Shown: one piece after another, positions 1 to 11,870 of the stretch
Numbering within the stretch: the stretch's first letter is position 1
Layout of the letters: each line of letters starts with the position of its first letter
DNA from: Xenopus tropicalis
Taxonomy: Eukaryota; Chordata; Amphibia; Anura; Pipidae
Assembly (NCBI RefSeq): GCF_000004195.4
Contig: NC_030680.2
Coordinates: 144,935,545 to 144,999,544 of the forward strand
Reading direction: 5' to 3'
Length of the DNA stretch: 64,000 nt
The notes under the pieces: generated by a model
The model's input: only the letters and a program-made list of their open reading frames with translations
Database searches by the model: none
Told to the model about the DNA's origin: nothing
Made by a program: the position numbers and the translations under genes

Positions 1-222
1 GGGCAGATTTATCAAAATGTGACTTTAGAGCTTAATACATAAAAACTCACCCACGTTCTGTTCATTCCTATGGGATTTTTTTAGAAGTGTATTTACCAAA
101 TGGCGAGTTCTAACATTCACCTATTGATAAATACACTTCTAAAAATCCCATAGGAATGAATAGAACCTGGGTGAATTTTTATGTATTAAGCTCTAAAGTC
201 ACATTTTGATAAATCTGCCCCT
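1..222. mobile_element. Palindromic foldback MITE
   Basis: Two arms of about 97 bases are near-perfect inverted repeats around a short loop near 98-125. The ends read GGGCAGATTTATCAAAA and its complement. The left target-site duplication is cut by the window edge. Related, more decayed copies are at 43337-43495 and as end fragments near 18064 and 41600. No coding capacity. Confidence 0.85.
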
Positions 223-418
223 AAGTGTACAATTCTTTATGTTTTTTGGTCCGAAACAGTCTTCTTGGTTCATAATACCATGCCTAACGATCTTCAACTT
301 ACTTAAAAAGAAAAAGGACTTTAGGTGATAAGTACCATGTTACCCTGGTATGTATAAGACTTACTTTTACCAGTTAACATGAAGAAATTGCTGCCTTGCA
401 TTGGGAATTATGCATTAC
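1..418 (-). other. atxn7: atxn7 intron 7 (partial)
   Basis: Starts at the GT donor at 418-417 and runs off the left edge. It holds the palindromic MITE at 1-222 and about 195 bp of unremarkable AT-rich sequence. Confidence 0.9.
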
Positions 419-684
419 CTTGGAAGACTGGGGTTATGAGGCTTGGCCTTATTGGTTATTGAAGGCTTTGCTTCTGGAGAAGTAAGTCCATGAGAGTTTT
501 GGTGCAGTTCCTGGGAAGATTTTGAAGGTACGGGATGCGGTTCCCTGAGCGCAGGCGCCTGCTGCTGATGTTCAGAATGACGAAGCAATTCCTTTTCCCT
601 CGTCTTGTTTTTGTGCTCTGCTAACAACACGTCGAAACGTTTCTTGCGCCCTTGTACTGCTCGCCGGTAGCCTAAGGAATGTGT
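419..684 (-). CDS. atxn7: atxn7 coding exon 7 (SCA7 domain second half, Pro-rich tail)
   Basis: A 266-bp exon, entering in phase 0 and leaving in phase 2. Acceptor CTTTCTGCAG|ACACAT, donor CTTCCAAG|GTAATG. It encodes residues 329-416: His330 completes the SCA7 zinc site, then RRAVQGRKKRFDVLLAEHKN follows, nearly identical to human. A Gln/Pro/His-rich stretch then ends at NPSLPR. The gene continues to lower coordinates outside the window; human ataxin-7 is 892 residues, so rather more than half the protein is missing here. Confidence 0.96.
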
Positions 685-1695
685 CTGCAGAAAGAGAAGA
701 CAAAGATTAGATCCAGTGCGCTTCCAATCAAGGTACCTTACTGGACAGGCTATGAGCAACAAGGGTACAGGGTCCCCTAGTTAAAGTATTTGCTGGGGTG
801 CCCTTCTGTTCAAGAATACAATGGGTTTTGGAAGTAAGTAAGTAAAGTTTAAGCAAAGAAATAAACAATGGTGTTCTTATGCAAAGAAGAATATGCAAGC
901 TCATTCAAAGACTCTTATATAGATGTTATAATATCTATGCCTTAAGGTTTTCATATTTATTAGACAAACTAAAAGGAAAGGGTTAGTGGGCCTTTAACCT
1001 AACAACACACGGTTCCTGTTAGATATTCCTGTACCAATAAGGGCTTTTAAGCATTACTCCCTGGATATGGCAACAACAAACAAATTCATGCCATGGGGAA
1101 GAAGCATAACTACCTAGAATGGAAGTATTTCATAGGCAAGTATGTGCCAATGACCCCTATGAAAACAAACAAAGGGGGGGGGGGGGGGGGGATCAACCAG
1201 TGAGACACACCCTTTGTTCAGGACACCTATTGCCAAGATAATGCAACTAAGCAGGGCGGTTCCAACCCATGAAAAACAGGACCAGAAGTAAAATGGTTAA
1301 GACCATGCCATATGGTGTTTATTGTGACGTGGGCAGGGTGGCTTAGCAACTCCATGATCATGAACTGGTAACTAAATACCCTTGTTTTGGAAAATCTATG
1401 CACTTGCATCAAATGAAGTAATAATAAAACGGGGTCAGGAAATATACATTGATCAGTCCACGAGTTGGCCACGAGTTGCACCAGTACAGTTTACTTACCC
1501 TTTAGCCTGGGAGTGTTCCCATAACCCCAATTGTAATTTGGTATTTTGGCACCCCTGTACAAAAGGCAGTGGTACAGTGCACAATGTAGCTGTCAGATAG
1601 AAGCTATTTACTCTAAGTCTGGGGCAATTTATGCACATGGGGTAGTTTGCTGCATTATACAGAGGAGAAAAACAAATACAAATTATAGGACTCAC
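685..1695 (-). other. atxn7: atxn7 intron 6
   Basis: About 1.0 kb of mostly single-copy AT-rich intron. It contains a run of 18 G at 1174-1191. No repeat family was recognised and the ORFs here look random. Confidence 0.85.
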
Positions 1696-1778
1696 CTTGC
1701 ATGTCAAGGATCTAGTGCAGGGCTTCTTGGTTTCTACATCGACAACACCACAGTGTATATCAGGGTCAAACTCTCGAT
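1696..1778 (-). CDS. atxn7: atxn7 coding exon 6 (SCA7 domain, first half)
   Basis: An 83-bp exon, entering in phase 1 and leaving in phase 0. Acceptor TTTCTATAG|ATCGAG, donor TGCAAG|GTGAGT. It encodes residues 301-328, starting DREFDPDIHCGVVDVETKKP. It carries Cys310, Cys321 and Cys327 of the SCA7 zinc-binding motif C-X10-C-X5-C-X2-H; the histidine opens the next exon. In ataxin-7 the SCA7 domain is reported to bind the H2A-H2B dimer face of the nucleosome, helping SAGA engage chromatin. Confidence 0.96.
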
Positions 1779-4700
1779 CTATAGAAAGCAAGGAAAAGTC
1801 AGTAATAATGTCCAAAAAGAAATTTATATTTTAAAAAGAAAGGTCACTATTAAAGTAAAATTTATCATCAATCTACTTCCATCGAGTTCCCATAAAGGGA
1901 AACAAACAAAAGAATTAACTTAATACATTAAAAATACAATACATTAAAATGTATTACTAATTACGTAATACATTTTATTCCATAAAGCTTCAATAACATT
2001 AGATATGAGTTGACATATTGTTTCCATTAGAATGTACAGTATGGGGGGGAGGGGGGGTACAGCTTTTTGTGTGCCCAAAACATTCCTTCTCTGTATATTT
2101 GTATTTATACATATGGGTAGGAGGTGCCATAGTGTTTCCCTTAGACAGTACAGTATGGGGGTACAGCTTATTGTGTGCCCAGGACATTCCTTCTCTGTAT
2201 ATTTGTATTTATACATATGGGTAGGAGGTGCCATAGTGTTTCCCTTAGACAGTACAGTATGGGGGTACAGCTTATTGTGTGCCCAGAACATTCCTTCTCT
2301 GTATATTTGTATTTATACATATGGGTAGGAGGTGCCATAGTGTTTCCCTTAGACAGTACGGTATGGGGGTACAGCTTATTGTGTGCCCAGAACATTCCTG
2401 TATGCTTGTATTCATACCCAAGGTTCGGAGCTGTCATGTACTGTCCCAGCACAGTAATGCCTCACAGATACCAGTACAAGTACCATAGGGAAAGGCCATT
2501 GTGCTAAACCAGAAGCATATCTACATATACTGTATCAAACAACACATAGACAAATGTAAGCCAACTCTTTTCTAATGGGATTGCCTTATGAAGAAAGCCT
2601 TTTATCTGTGATGTCTGGAGCACATCTGCTGGAACTTTTGTGATCCAATGTGATTTTATGAGCCCCTTCATGTTTCAGAGAGACATAGAGAATGGCAAGC
2701 TGCTGGGGGGACAGAGGAAGGCACCCTAGGTTGTCTGCCTGTGTCCCAGTGCTTCTTTCTACTGGCTTGGGTAGAGTAGTGAGCACGTGGCAATTAGTGT
2801 GGCATGTAGCCATGCTGGGCGCATCTGTACTGGGATTGCCCAATTGCTACTGTTCTACTGGCTGTCCCCAAGCTCATGTTGCTAGCTACACTGTACACAC
2901 ACTTGGCAGATTTTTTCAGTTGTCCATGTCTGAGACTACGCAACAACATACTAAAGCAGTAGAGTGCAAATAAATGTTTTGTCAGTCACAACACTCTTCC
3001 GGTTTGGGGAAGACTAAAAGGGAACAGTTGGCAGAACAAAGCACAGGACAATGGCCCCCGCAATCTATTGAGGCCTATGGAGCACACTCCTGCCAGTCCG
3101 GCTGCTAATCCAGCTGCAAGCAGCCAATTAATATGCAAGTGTCCCAGGCACAAGTGCCACTCATCACTCATTAATGGGAAAAGCCATGGGGGCGGGCAGA
3201 CTTTTGACCCCCAGAGCTGCTGTTCTCTTTACACAACAAGCAGAAAGGGCTACTGAGTATAGGGTGTGAGTGTTCTCAATAAGGGATATCAGTCTCTCTT
3301 CCCCAGGCTCTATCAAACCCCGTACTGACATGGGTCACTGCCCCCTACCCCCTTACTCTGCAGGGTGGTACACACCCATAGGTATAAATATAAATATACT
3401 CTTAAACCAGAACAGAGGTTGATTGAATTTCAGTTCTACTTCATAAGTTCAACCTTCAGTCAGGGTGCCCTTAGCCCTAATTGACCTTCAAACTGGGTTT
3501 CATGTGTATTCAGGAGAGTAAATAGACATTCTCCCCAAATCTCACCCTGACTGACATTCAGCCTGAACCTCATCCCCCCCCCCCCCATTATTTCAGGTCT
3601 TGCAGGGGTGCCAAACCCACAGGTTGGGAACCACTGTACAAGAGAAACGTGATTTGGATGGAAATGCCTAGGAAGCACATTGCTCACAATATGTGTAATC
3701 ACCATAATTAAAACATTATTATCTACTGGAGAGTATGGGGCATGGCTAGATGGGGAATGTAACTCTGACCAATAATCACTGAGCACCTGAGATACGTAAA
3801 CGTTTACGTGGACAACACTGAACTCCTTAGGCAGTGGCCCCAAAACTGCAGTTGTTCCTCTAGGAGGTCCCAGTATAATGGTCTGTTAAGAGTGAGATTT
3901 GGCTTGAATGTCTACTTGCTCCCCTACATACTCCCCCATCCTAAAGGACTATTGGAGTGAGAATTTGGGTGATTGATGATTATCAACTGTCCTAGTTATT
4001 TTTGGAACTGTGACTGAATGGTTAATATCACTTTTTTTTATTATATATATATGTTTCTCCGCTGCCATTAAAATGAAAACTTTAGGAAGAAATCTTGGTT
4101 TAATTTCCAGGATTCTATGGACCCACCCCTCATTCCCTAGCAACCATACAGTGGTTCAAATGACAGAATGTAAGGTGAATAGGAAAGGGTCCAAACAGTC
4201 CTATAATTAAAACAAACAGTCTCTTTTGATAGACAAATTATTTAAAAAAAAATAGAAGTTTTTGTCTCTCGCAAGCTTTTGGCCCAGTAATTCCAAATTC
4301 ATTTTGAATGATTTATTACCAAGGAAACTTTTTCTTTTTGGGTGGAAACTTTCTTGGAAATAGGAGTTTTCTTCTTTAAATAATGCAATTTCCATTTGAG
4401 GCAGATTTAAGCTTAAAATGGCTATGGGCCCCCCCTGATTGCCTCCTTCTCACTGAAAATTGGGCAGATATCTATTGGGCAGATTTGAGAATGTTGATGT
4501 GGCCCTCTCCTGACAGGCCTGCACAATCACCCATTATGATTATTGTTGGCCTGAGGACTGAACAAATGAATCAGCCTGATTTTGCCAAGAATGTAGGGTT
4601 GCCAAACTGTGCAAAAATTCACTTATTCAGCAAAGTCATTGGATCATGTATGGCTAGCTTAGCTTAGAAAGCTAAATAACTACATTTTTTTTACCTCTGG

Positions 4701-5366
4701 ATATCACTGCCTGCATCATACTATAAGTTAATCTAAAGTTCAAGTAGGCTTTTAACCATCACATCTATAATATGGGCCACACATTGGTAGTCTTGGAGGG
4801 ACCAATTTAATTACTGTAACATTCTTTAGGATAACATATATGGTCATACAGGCAGCATAATGCTTTAGTGCTCCACATTACAGAAAGATCACTTAACTGG
4901 ACATGGCAGGCCTGTTCCCTTATTTTATTGCACCTCAATCCACAATATGTGGCAAACATGTTTTCCCCTTTGCTTAGCAACTAATTGCTGGTTTATATCC
5001 TTGTGTGTGATAAGCAGGAACCATTATGACAAATATTAACTCTTATACTGGTGGCAAATGCTCAGTTTTAATGGGGCCTTATACGGATTTATTAAGGGGA
5101 AACACACTCTCATGCAGTAAAGCCATTTTTGTCATGTCAGTCTTGCCACTAGAGGCTGCTATTTCACTGGAGCATATCAACGTTATTTAAAGTGGCAGTT
5201 CAACCTAAAATTAACTTTTTCATTCCACAAATTGGATTGGAATTAAAACACCTCAGTGTCCATTTAGGAATAACGGACAGGACACATTGCCACGGGCCTT
5301 TGATACCTACTGTACTATCCCCATCCAACAAAACAAATATCAGTACGACAAAAGTGAAGTTTCTAC
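1779..5366 (-). other. atxn7: atxn7 intron 5
   Basis: About 3.6 kb. Contains the 104-bp satellite (2019-2400), a hAT end fragment near 3597-3641 (GGTTGGGAACCACTG), a 13-C run near 3576, and a TTAA-type MITE end at about 5185-5215 next to exon 5. At 2410-3590 and 3650-5180 I see only AT-rich single-copy or unrecognised sequence; the open frames at 2586-3256 and 3460-3843 have no protein-like features. Confidence 0.8.
2019..2400 (+). repeat. 104-bp satellite, about 3.7 copies
   Basis: CATTCCTTCTCTG recurs at 2081, 2185 and 2289, and as CATTCCTG at 2393, a period of 104. Units contain a TACAGTATGGGGG stretch. The same unit in the opposite orientation forms the array at 21368-21920. Open frames over it on both strands are repeat artefacts. 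Confidence 0.93.
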
Positions 5367-5629
5367 CTGACAATCTCTTATGTAAATATTTCCTGTTGTT
5401 CGTGTCGTCGGGTTTCTTTTCCGAAAACGGCGTCGTCGAGAGAATGCCTTTACCATTTGGTATCTGTCCAGGGGAAGGCAAGGGTGGCTTTGGTATTGAT
5501 GGACAATTAAGGCCAGTCTTTATTGAAGAGCTCACAGTAGAAGAACAGGCAGGACCAGCAGTAGATTTTAACACCCCATCTATCTTTGGGTTCGGATGCA
5601 TCTTTTCCACTTTCACAGATGGTGTCATT
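5367..5629 (-). CDS. atxn7: atxn7 coding exon 5 (Pro/Ser-rich linker with SUMO site)
   Basis: A 263-bp exon, entering in phase 2 and leaving in phase 1. Acceptor TTCCTTCTCCAG|AATGACA, donor TTGTCAG|GTAGAA. It encodes residues 213-300, beginning IMTPSVKVEK and ending KKPDDTNNRKYLHKRLS, very close to human IMTPSVKVEKIHP and NNRKFLNKRLS. Lys219 in VKVE fits the SUMO consensus and corresponds to human Lys257, a reported SUMOylation site. The segment TGLNCPSIPKPPLPSPGQ is almost unchanged from human. The antisense 154-residue frame over this exon is a shadow. Confidence 0.95.
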
Positions 5630-5716
5630 CTGGAGAAGGAAAAAAAAAACTGTTAGACAAGCGGCCCATTTATTGACTGGAAACACAATCACAGAGTGGG
5701 CAATAATACCTACGTC

Positions 5717-5852
5717 AGCCATTTAAAGGAGAAAAGGCACAGGTCACATTGCAGATAACAGATTGTACATCATTGTATTCTACAGAGCTTATCTGTTAAC
5801 TGCTATTTAACCTGTGGCTTTTCTCCTTTTTTCCAGCTTGAATGGCTGCCCC
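5717..5852. mobile_element. Hairpin MITE, family shared with 48752-48885
   Basis: Arms reading TTTAAAGGAGAAAAGGCACAGG and the complement of CCTGTGGCTTTTCTCC flank a central GATAACAG/CTGTTA palindrome. A second copy at 48752-48885 has the same arms and order. Confidence 0.75.
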
Positions 5853-5874
5853 CTTGGCTACAAAGCAGCTTATT

Positions 5875-6064
5875 TATATATATATATATAAGAACAGAAA
5901 GGAGCACACCCTTCAAGCAAAATCAAATGCCCTCGGTGCTGGTCAAACAATTCAATAAACAAGCAGAGTACCGCACACATAGGGACTTAATAAAAATAAA
6001 AAAGGTTTATTGAAAAAAATCCATATATATATATATATAAACTATATATATATATATATATATA
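5875..6064. repeat. (AT)n-flanked interspersed repeat
   Basis: (TA)n tracts at 5875-5890 and 6024-6063 bracket about 130 bp with TTTATTG and AATAAA-like ends. Similar (AT)n-bracketed modules occur at 15.76-16.28 kb. Confidence 0.6.
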
Positions 6065-7455
6065 GTTCATGCGTTTTCATGGTTCTGTTTATTAGATGGC
6101 TTCTATGCTATTTCACCAGCGAACAGAAAGGGACAGATACTGCATTCATTTGCAGGTATAGTTACAAATAACTATGAAAACACAAGGTTTGTAATCTTAT
6201 TGGAAAGCTGCTAACATCCCAATCTTTAAGAAAAAAATAAATTTTGGGGTTTATATCCCTGTTAAGCGTGCTATTCCCACGCACAGATAATACGCAGTCG
6301 GCTGCATCTGAAACAGACTGTTCTACAACATATAATTTATGTGGCATACCCAAATGGAATCACTGGGATAAATCCCCAGTGCCACTGACAGGCAAAATAA
6401 GAGTATATGTGGCGGCATGACACAGACTCAGCTCTGTGTGCAACTACTGGGGTCAGAAACCCTTTCTATAAGGTCCCTCTGATCTACAGAAACAATCACT
6501 TGCGCTTGTGTGAGTTTTGGGAATGGAAAAGTGGACGTTATAGGGAAAAGAAGCAGAAGAGTAAGCCCTTAAAGACTAATAATCCCAAGATGGAGAGAGT
6601 CTGCTGGGGGCTTTGTTCTACTGTGACTAATTGATTAGATTACTACAGGGGCCTCATAAAGAGACACAGACAGGCGGAGAATCTGGACTGTGAGAATGGG
6701 CAGGCTTTGAGACTTATATCCTATTTTCTACTCATTTCAGAGGGGGCAGGTGTCCTGGGTCCCGAGGAGGTCTTACAACTCACTAGAAGGCACTTCAAAG
6801 TCAAAAATTAGACCTTTGTTAAATACGTGCTAAACAGTAAAATGCAAATAAAAAAGTAAAATAAACTTACAAACTAGACAGGTTTCAGTAACAAGGTCTA
6901 CACTAGCACTATGGGACACACGCTCTGTACATAATGCTAAAACTTAATGTTAATGCTACCCCTTTAAGCAGTATGTCTAAGATAATTCATCTTTACTTTT
7001 ATTAATTCTGAACCTCTATATATTTTAGCGCTTAACTACCCTAGCAACCAGATAGCAATCAGAATTGAAGATCAATAGGACAGGGCCAAAAAGTAAAGAC
7101 AAGCAATTCAAAATAAGAAAATTGAACCCTCAAAGTAAATTTAGTTTCTGGTTGCCAGGGTCAGTGACCCCTGATAAACTTACGGCAGCAAAACATGAAG
7201 GATAATCATTACAAAAAAAAATAAATATGAAGCCCAATTGAAAAGCTGTTTAGGACAGGTCCATCTGCTTTCCTTATTGCAGTTGGCTCTGCCAATATTG
7301 TGTTTAATCTAATGCTCTGATTGGCTGCAGGGTTATTCTAGCCCTGCTCACTTCAAACCCCTTGAGATCCCAATAAAAATTTTATTACAATATGTGCTCC
7401 AACCATAGCCACCTAAATATTGATATGGGTGACCCAAATAGTAGTGATGTCTGTA

Positions 7456-7879
7456 TTAAAATGGTGCCCATACACCTTCAGATCCGCTCGACTGGCAATG
7501 TCACCAAGCGAGCGGATCTTCTCCCAATATCCCCCACCTACGGGTGGGCGATATCAGGAGAATCCAGGCTAATTTGATAGTTTAGCCCTGGGGCCAAACG
7601 ATCGAATTATAACGAGAGGGAGAGGTATAGGCAAAGTCGGGTATAGGTAAAGTTGGATGCGGTCCCCTGTAGTCGGATCGGGGACCGCATCGGCTTGTTG
7701 ATTCGGTCCCCGATCCGACTAGATTGATATCTGCCTGATTGATATCTGGCCAATTTCAGTCCAGATGTCGGTTGGGCAGCCCCGTCGGTAGTGCCCATAC
7801 AGGGGCCGATTAGCTGCTGAACTGGTCTAAGGGACCGATAACAGCAGCAAGAATCGGCCCATGTATGGGGGGCCTTTAA
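7456..7879 (+). mobile_element. Non-autonomous foldback element (ccatacac family), copy 1
   Basis: The ends read AATGGTGCCCATACACC and CCATGTATGGGGGGCCTTTA. The interior contains several self-complementary blocks, including GCGGTCCCC and CAGGAGAA modules. The copy at 34673-35049 has the same modules in inverse order and orientation. No coding potential. Confidence 0.8.
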
Positions 7880-8799
7880 GCAGAAAGTGCCATTGCTGGA
7901 GAGCAACTGGGCCTTCCGCATTGATGGGGGTTGCAATTTATGGCACTTATGGAGAATTATTACCTTCACAGCCCTGTTACAGAGATGGGTATATCTCCAA
8001 TAAGGACAGCATGAACAGTTGTTGCCTTCCTGCCTAACTGTAGATATCAAGGGCACATCTTCAGGTTAGTACTGTTGTGTATTGCACTATTGTGACGCAT
8101 AATCTTTAGTGTAATGACGCTCACACAACAGGACATTTGCCCCAAATATAAGCACTGACCTCTCTAAGGTAAGGGACTAAAGTAAGCACCAGGTGCAACT
8201 CACCTGTAAACCTAACCAGCTGGATCTTCCAGCACCAATGGCTAAAATTGCCAGGATTCGGGCTCGCCCTTATCTGACCGAGGACACCTGCAGGCTTCAC
8301 TGGTCAGGTACACACACATACCTGCTTCCAGCCCATTTCCCCTGATGTATAAGAGTAGAACAATCTCCCGCTCCTCACTAGCACAACTGATTGCTACAAC
8401 GTCACAGCGAGCCATTACAGGTGACCCGTGTGACACTGCCTTTAACAAGTGCCAAAGCCTTGGACACAATAGGTAGAAGAGCAAGAACCAATTAACCTCA
8501 TATCAGGGTAAGGTTTCACTGCATAAAGCCCAATCTGTTTGAACACAGGGCTCCGCAACCCACGCTTAGCTGATTATCATGGGTGCAGCCAAGTGTCAGC
8601 TTGTAGTTTAGCCCTAAATCTATCAACAGGTAAGTTAGTAGCGCTCCCTGCTGACAGAGGATGGCGTTTCACTTTTTCACATACACAATGGATTCTCCAG
8701 TTAGGGGCATGTATATGTTTACCCCCAATGCATGTTGCCCAATTACCCCCTCTTTGTTTTTCTGACTGCTTCCTGGCAGCGAAGTAAAGCCCTCTATTT

Positions 8800-9485
8800 G
8801 AAGGTTGAGAGAAGCCATTTTTGACATGGGGGTTATTCTTCCACTTTACAGAACACTGGTAAGACCCCCTTTAGAATATTCCATGCACTTTGGATCTATA
8901 GTGGCCCAAAAAAGGGCCCAAAGTAGAGGGCCCAAAGAAGGGAAACTAAGCTGGTAAAGGGCATGGAAGGTCTCAGTTATGAAGAAAGACTGGCTAAGTT
9001 GTGGTTGTTTAGGCTAGAGAAGAGACACTCAAGGGGGAATAGAATGATCATATAATAATCTCTCACTTTATTTCCCAGTAGTTCCTTCCAGCAGACATGA
9101 GGGATCCATTCTGATTAGACTAAGGGAGGTTCCGTCTAAATATTTGCAAAGGGCTTTTTAAAACGAGAGTTGTGAAGTTGTGGAATTCCCTCCCTGAATC
9201 GTACTGGCTGATACATTAGATAGCTTCAAGAAGTGGTTTGGTGGCTTTTTTAAAGTGAGAAAATACAGGGTTATTGAAAATAGCTCTTTGTACAATGTTA
9301 ATCCAGGGAACGGTCCAACTGTAAGCTTGGAGTCAGGGGGAAATTTTTTCCCCCTCTAAGGCAAATTGGAGAGGTTTCAGAAGGAGCTTTCTGCCTTCCT
9401 GTGGATCAACTAGCAGTTAGTTAGGTTTCATATAGGCATAAATGGTTAAACTTGATGGATGTGTGACTTTTTTCCACCCTTACTT
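8800..9485 (+). mobile_element. 5'-truncated non-LTR retrotransposon 3' end (Jockey/CR1-like)
   Basis: Reading forward with breaks, the sequence gives the typical C-terminal tail of a CR1/Rex1-type reverse transcriptase: a TGGTAAGACCCC block, AACTAAGCTGGTAAAGGGCATGG, then GTGGAATTCCCTCCCTGA (WNSLPE) and GATAGCTTCAAGAAGTGG (DSFKKW). It ends in the AAACTTGATGGATGTGTG tail. Many stops and frameshifts; dead copy. Confidence 0.7.
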
Positions 9486-9839
9486 ACAGGGGATCATTTA
9501 TAAAGACTGGACAACTTTGCACCTGGGCAGTAGTATTTGCTTTCACTGCTCAACCTGCAGCTGGATGAAAAAGGCTAATCATAGGAATAAATATAGGAAT
9601 GAATGGCAGGTTGGGGGGTGAGTTTTAATGGAATGATCAGACTTAGCCTATGCAGTCCAATGGAAAGGAGAAACGTGGTTAGAGGAATGGCACACGTAGC
9701 CTTTTGTCTTCACAGTTGATTAAATCTGTTCGAATGGCCTGGCTTAACGGCTAACAAGTGGTGAAGTGCCTTAAATGCCAATAAAGTGATTTATAGTTCT
9801 GAAGCTGCAGTGCCATACCACGTGTGCCATTAACATGTA

Positions 9840-9912
9840 CAATTATTCTACTCTGTATAGTGCTGACATAATGCGCAGCGCTTTACACAGATTATCCCTC
9901 ATTCCCAGCAGT
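9840..9912 (-). mobile_element. L2/SINE-like 3' end fragment
   Basis: Contains the CTGTATAGTGCTGACATAATG and GCGCTTTACA blocks typical of L2-type tails. It lies just inside intron 4, within 20-90 bp of the exon 4 donor. Confidence 0.45.
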
Positions 9913-9930
9913 CCTTTTCGGATAACTCAC

Positions 9931-10183
9931 ATTTTTTCCTGGGGGGCTTTGCTGTGCTGCACAGGATGCACTGATTTGTTGCTTCCCCCGATTGGCAGCT
10001 TGTCTTTGGGAGATTTCATCAGCTTGGAGTTGGACGAGGCACTACTTCCAGAGGACGGGCGCGTGCTGCTGCAACTGCCGCCACCGCTTGGTTTCGTTTT
10101 TGAAGACACAGTGGAATAGAGGGAGTTCGTTGAGGAGGATGGCGGCGTCACGGGAGTTTTGTTTATGGAACTGTGTCTTCTTT
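9931..10183 (-). CDS. atxn7: atxn7 coding exon 4 (end of zinc finger, Ser/Lys-rich linker)
   Basis: A 253-bp exon, entering in phase 1 and leaving in phase 2. Acceptor CTTTCACGGCAG|AAAGAAG, donor AAAAAAT|GTGAGTTA. It encodes residues 129-213, starting ERRHSS with the last finger histidine at 132. A Ser/Thr/Pro-rich linker follows, then a basic patch (KLMKSPKDKL) and HPVQHSKAPQEK, which aligns with human HPIQQSRVPHGR. Its 85 residues equal the human exon length as recalled. The linker is expected to be disordered. The phase-1 acceptor could also accept an alternative first exon at 14762. Confidence 0.93.
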
Positions 10184-11092
10184 CTGCCGTGAAAGAGAAA
10201 AATATGCGGTTAGACATTTTTAAAGAGGGCACATTTTTATTATGTGCATTTCCCTAGTAATACTGACATCTTAATAGCACTGAAAAGGCAGGGGCATTTA
10301 AAAGCAACTCTGATTTTAGGTTTTAGGCCTGGTGCTTTGTGCTCATGTGCCGGCAGTCAGCAGCACTGGTGTCATATCTTATGCACGGTGCCAACTGCCG
10401 CCTCACAGCGTGATTTACTGTTCACCTGCAGCCTACGTGCTGCCTTCCCTCGGCTGCGTCGGCTCAGATCACTAGAGCGAGGGTGGGCAGCCTTGTGTTT
10501 ACGTGAGACTCAGCACTGTTATAACTAAATAAAGGGCCTATGTTGGTTTCTTCCCAGACCAGACACACTGCTTACAATAATACAGCTTGATAAGAGGAAC
10601 CAGGAGAAAAACATTCATGTAACAAAAAAAAAAAAAACAACAACAACATTATTTTACATCAGATAACAGGATTTTATCTACACTGAGTACCAACCCCAAC
10701 TAGTAGCATTAGTCACATTTGTGTTACAGGAAACCCACCCGATCCCTAAATACATATTAAACAGAATTAGCCAGCTTGGCAAACACCGTGTTATTTATAA
10801 TATCCCTTCGGAACAACATTCATTTCTTCAGACAAAACACAGAGAGAGGAGTCAATTCAGAAAAAAAAATTATTCTGCGCTTATCATGCCCAGCATAAAT
10901 ATAAAGCGGTGTCACTCTGTGAATTAAATTATTCTGCCTCTTGCTACTAAGTGATACAAGGAAGCTACTGCTGGGCTATTAAAAGCTACTTTATTGTTGA
11001 TCTGTGTTACACATTAGGAAAGGATCAGCTGGATAGACAGGAGGGAGTCATAATGCACAGCACCAACTGTCCAGCAAAGGATTGACACCCCT

Positions 11093-11180
11093 AGATTGTA
11101 AGCTCTTGTGAGCTAATCATTGTAAGGTCCTGGGTTTGGTATATATATGGCTGTAAAGCGCTGCCAATATAAAGGAGGAG
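11093..11180 (+). mobile_element. L2/SINE-like tail fragment
   Basis: Contains TAGATTGTAAGCTCTTGTGAG and GGCTGTAAAGCGCTGCCAATA, blocks also present in the fuller copy at 31828-31998. Confidence 0.55.
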
Positions 11181-11490
11181 GATGAAGATAACATCTAAGA
11201 ACAGTTGGCTCAATCTCTATCAAAATCAATCAATAACAATTGCTTCCATGTTCTTCTGCAGCAGGCTGGCTCAGAATCAACATTAAAGGCGTAACTTGGT
11301 TGCTCCGGGACCTCCTGCAAAAAAATCCTCCAGAGCAACCAGTGCCTCCTCCCCCACCCCCCTACCCGGCCCTCACAACACTGCTATATTTAAAAGAAGG
11401 GGTGACTACGGTCCAGTAAACCCCACGTTCTGGCCACCCTGTTGCCCAGGTCCTCCGCAGGCTCTGCTGTATACATAGTTAAATTACTTA

Positions 11491-11870
11491 TTAAAAGGGC
11501 CTCCGAACCAAAATTTGTCAGAGCCCCACACAACACAGCTAATTGTTGTAATCGGATTCTTCAAAAAGGAGGAATAAATACCATTTTTATATGCTGAAAT
11601 CCAGGAATACAGGAACTACATAACCCACAATGCACTGAACTTCAATGTTCATTTCCTTATTGATATCCCGTGTGCAGGGAATTGTGGGATTTGGAAGATG
11701 CAGGCTGAAAATTTGTTGACTATCTAGTCAGCCAGATCAGCAGGGGAACAGGGGGACGGGGCTTAGGGAACTGTTCCAAACTATATTATTACATTAAAAA
11801 TCATGAAACGGCTGTTTATTTTCAATGTGTATTGCAAAGTTGCTTAAAATTATATTTACTTTTCAAAAAG
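11491..11870 (+). mobile_element. piggyBac-like MITE, right end decayed
   Basis: Begins TTAAAAGGGCCTCCGAACC. It shares long blocks with the complete copy at 25691-26246, for example AACCAAAATTTGT, ACATAACCCACAATGCA, GTCAGCCAGATCAGCAGGGG and GGGGCTTAGGGAACTGTTCC. The right TTAA end is not visible. Confidence 0.75.

Larger units (their letters stand above)
5630..9930 (-). other. atxn7: atxn7 intron 4
   Basis: About 4.3 kb. Holds a hairpin MITE (5717-5852), (AT)n-flanked repeat (5875-6064), decayed TTAA-type MITE sequence with the CCCTAGCAACCAG block (about 6960-7215), a vicinal palindromic element (7456-7879), a LINE 3' end (8800-9485) and an L2-like fragment (about 9840-9910). The parts 6065-6960 and 7880-8800 contain nothing I recognise. 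Confidence 0.8.

Noticed and set aside
1944..2507. Overlapping ORFs of 60-115 residues on both strands
   Set aside because: All lie on the 104-bp satellite; the same peptides appear at 21191-22029.
3460..3843. 127-residue minus-strand ORF
   Set aside because: Contains a C-run and a hAT end fragment, and has no protein-like pattern.
5192..5656. 154-residue plus-strand ORF
   Set aside because: Antisense of atxn7 exon 5, which has clear splice sites and strong homology on the minus strand.
6407..6634. 75-residue plus-strand ORF rich in Lys and Trp
   Set aside because: Looks mildly protein-like but has no family resemblance, no splice sites and lies in intron 4; not supported.
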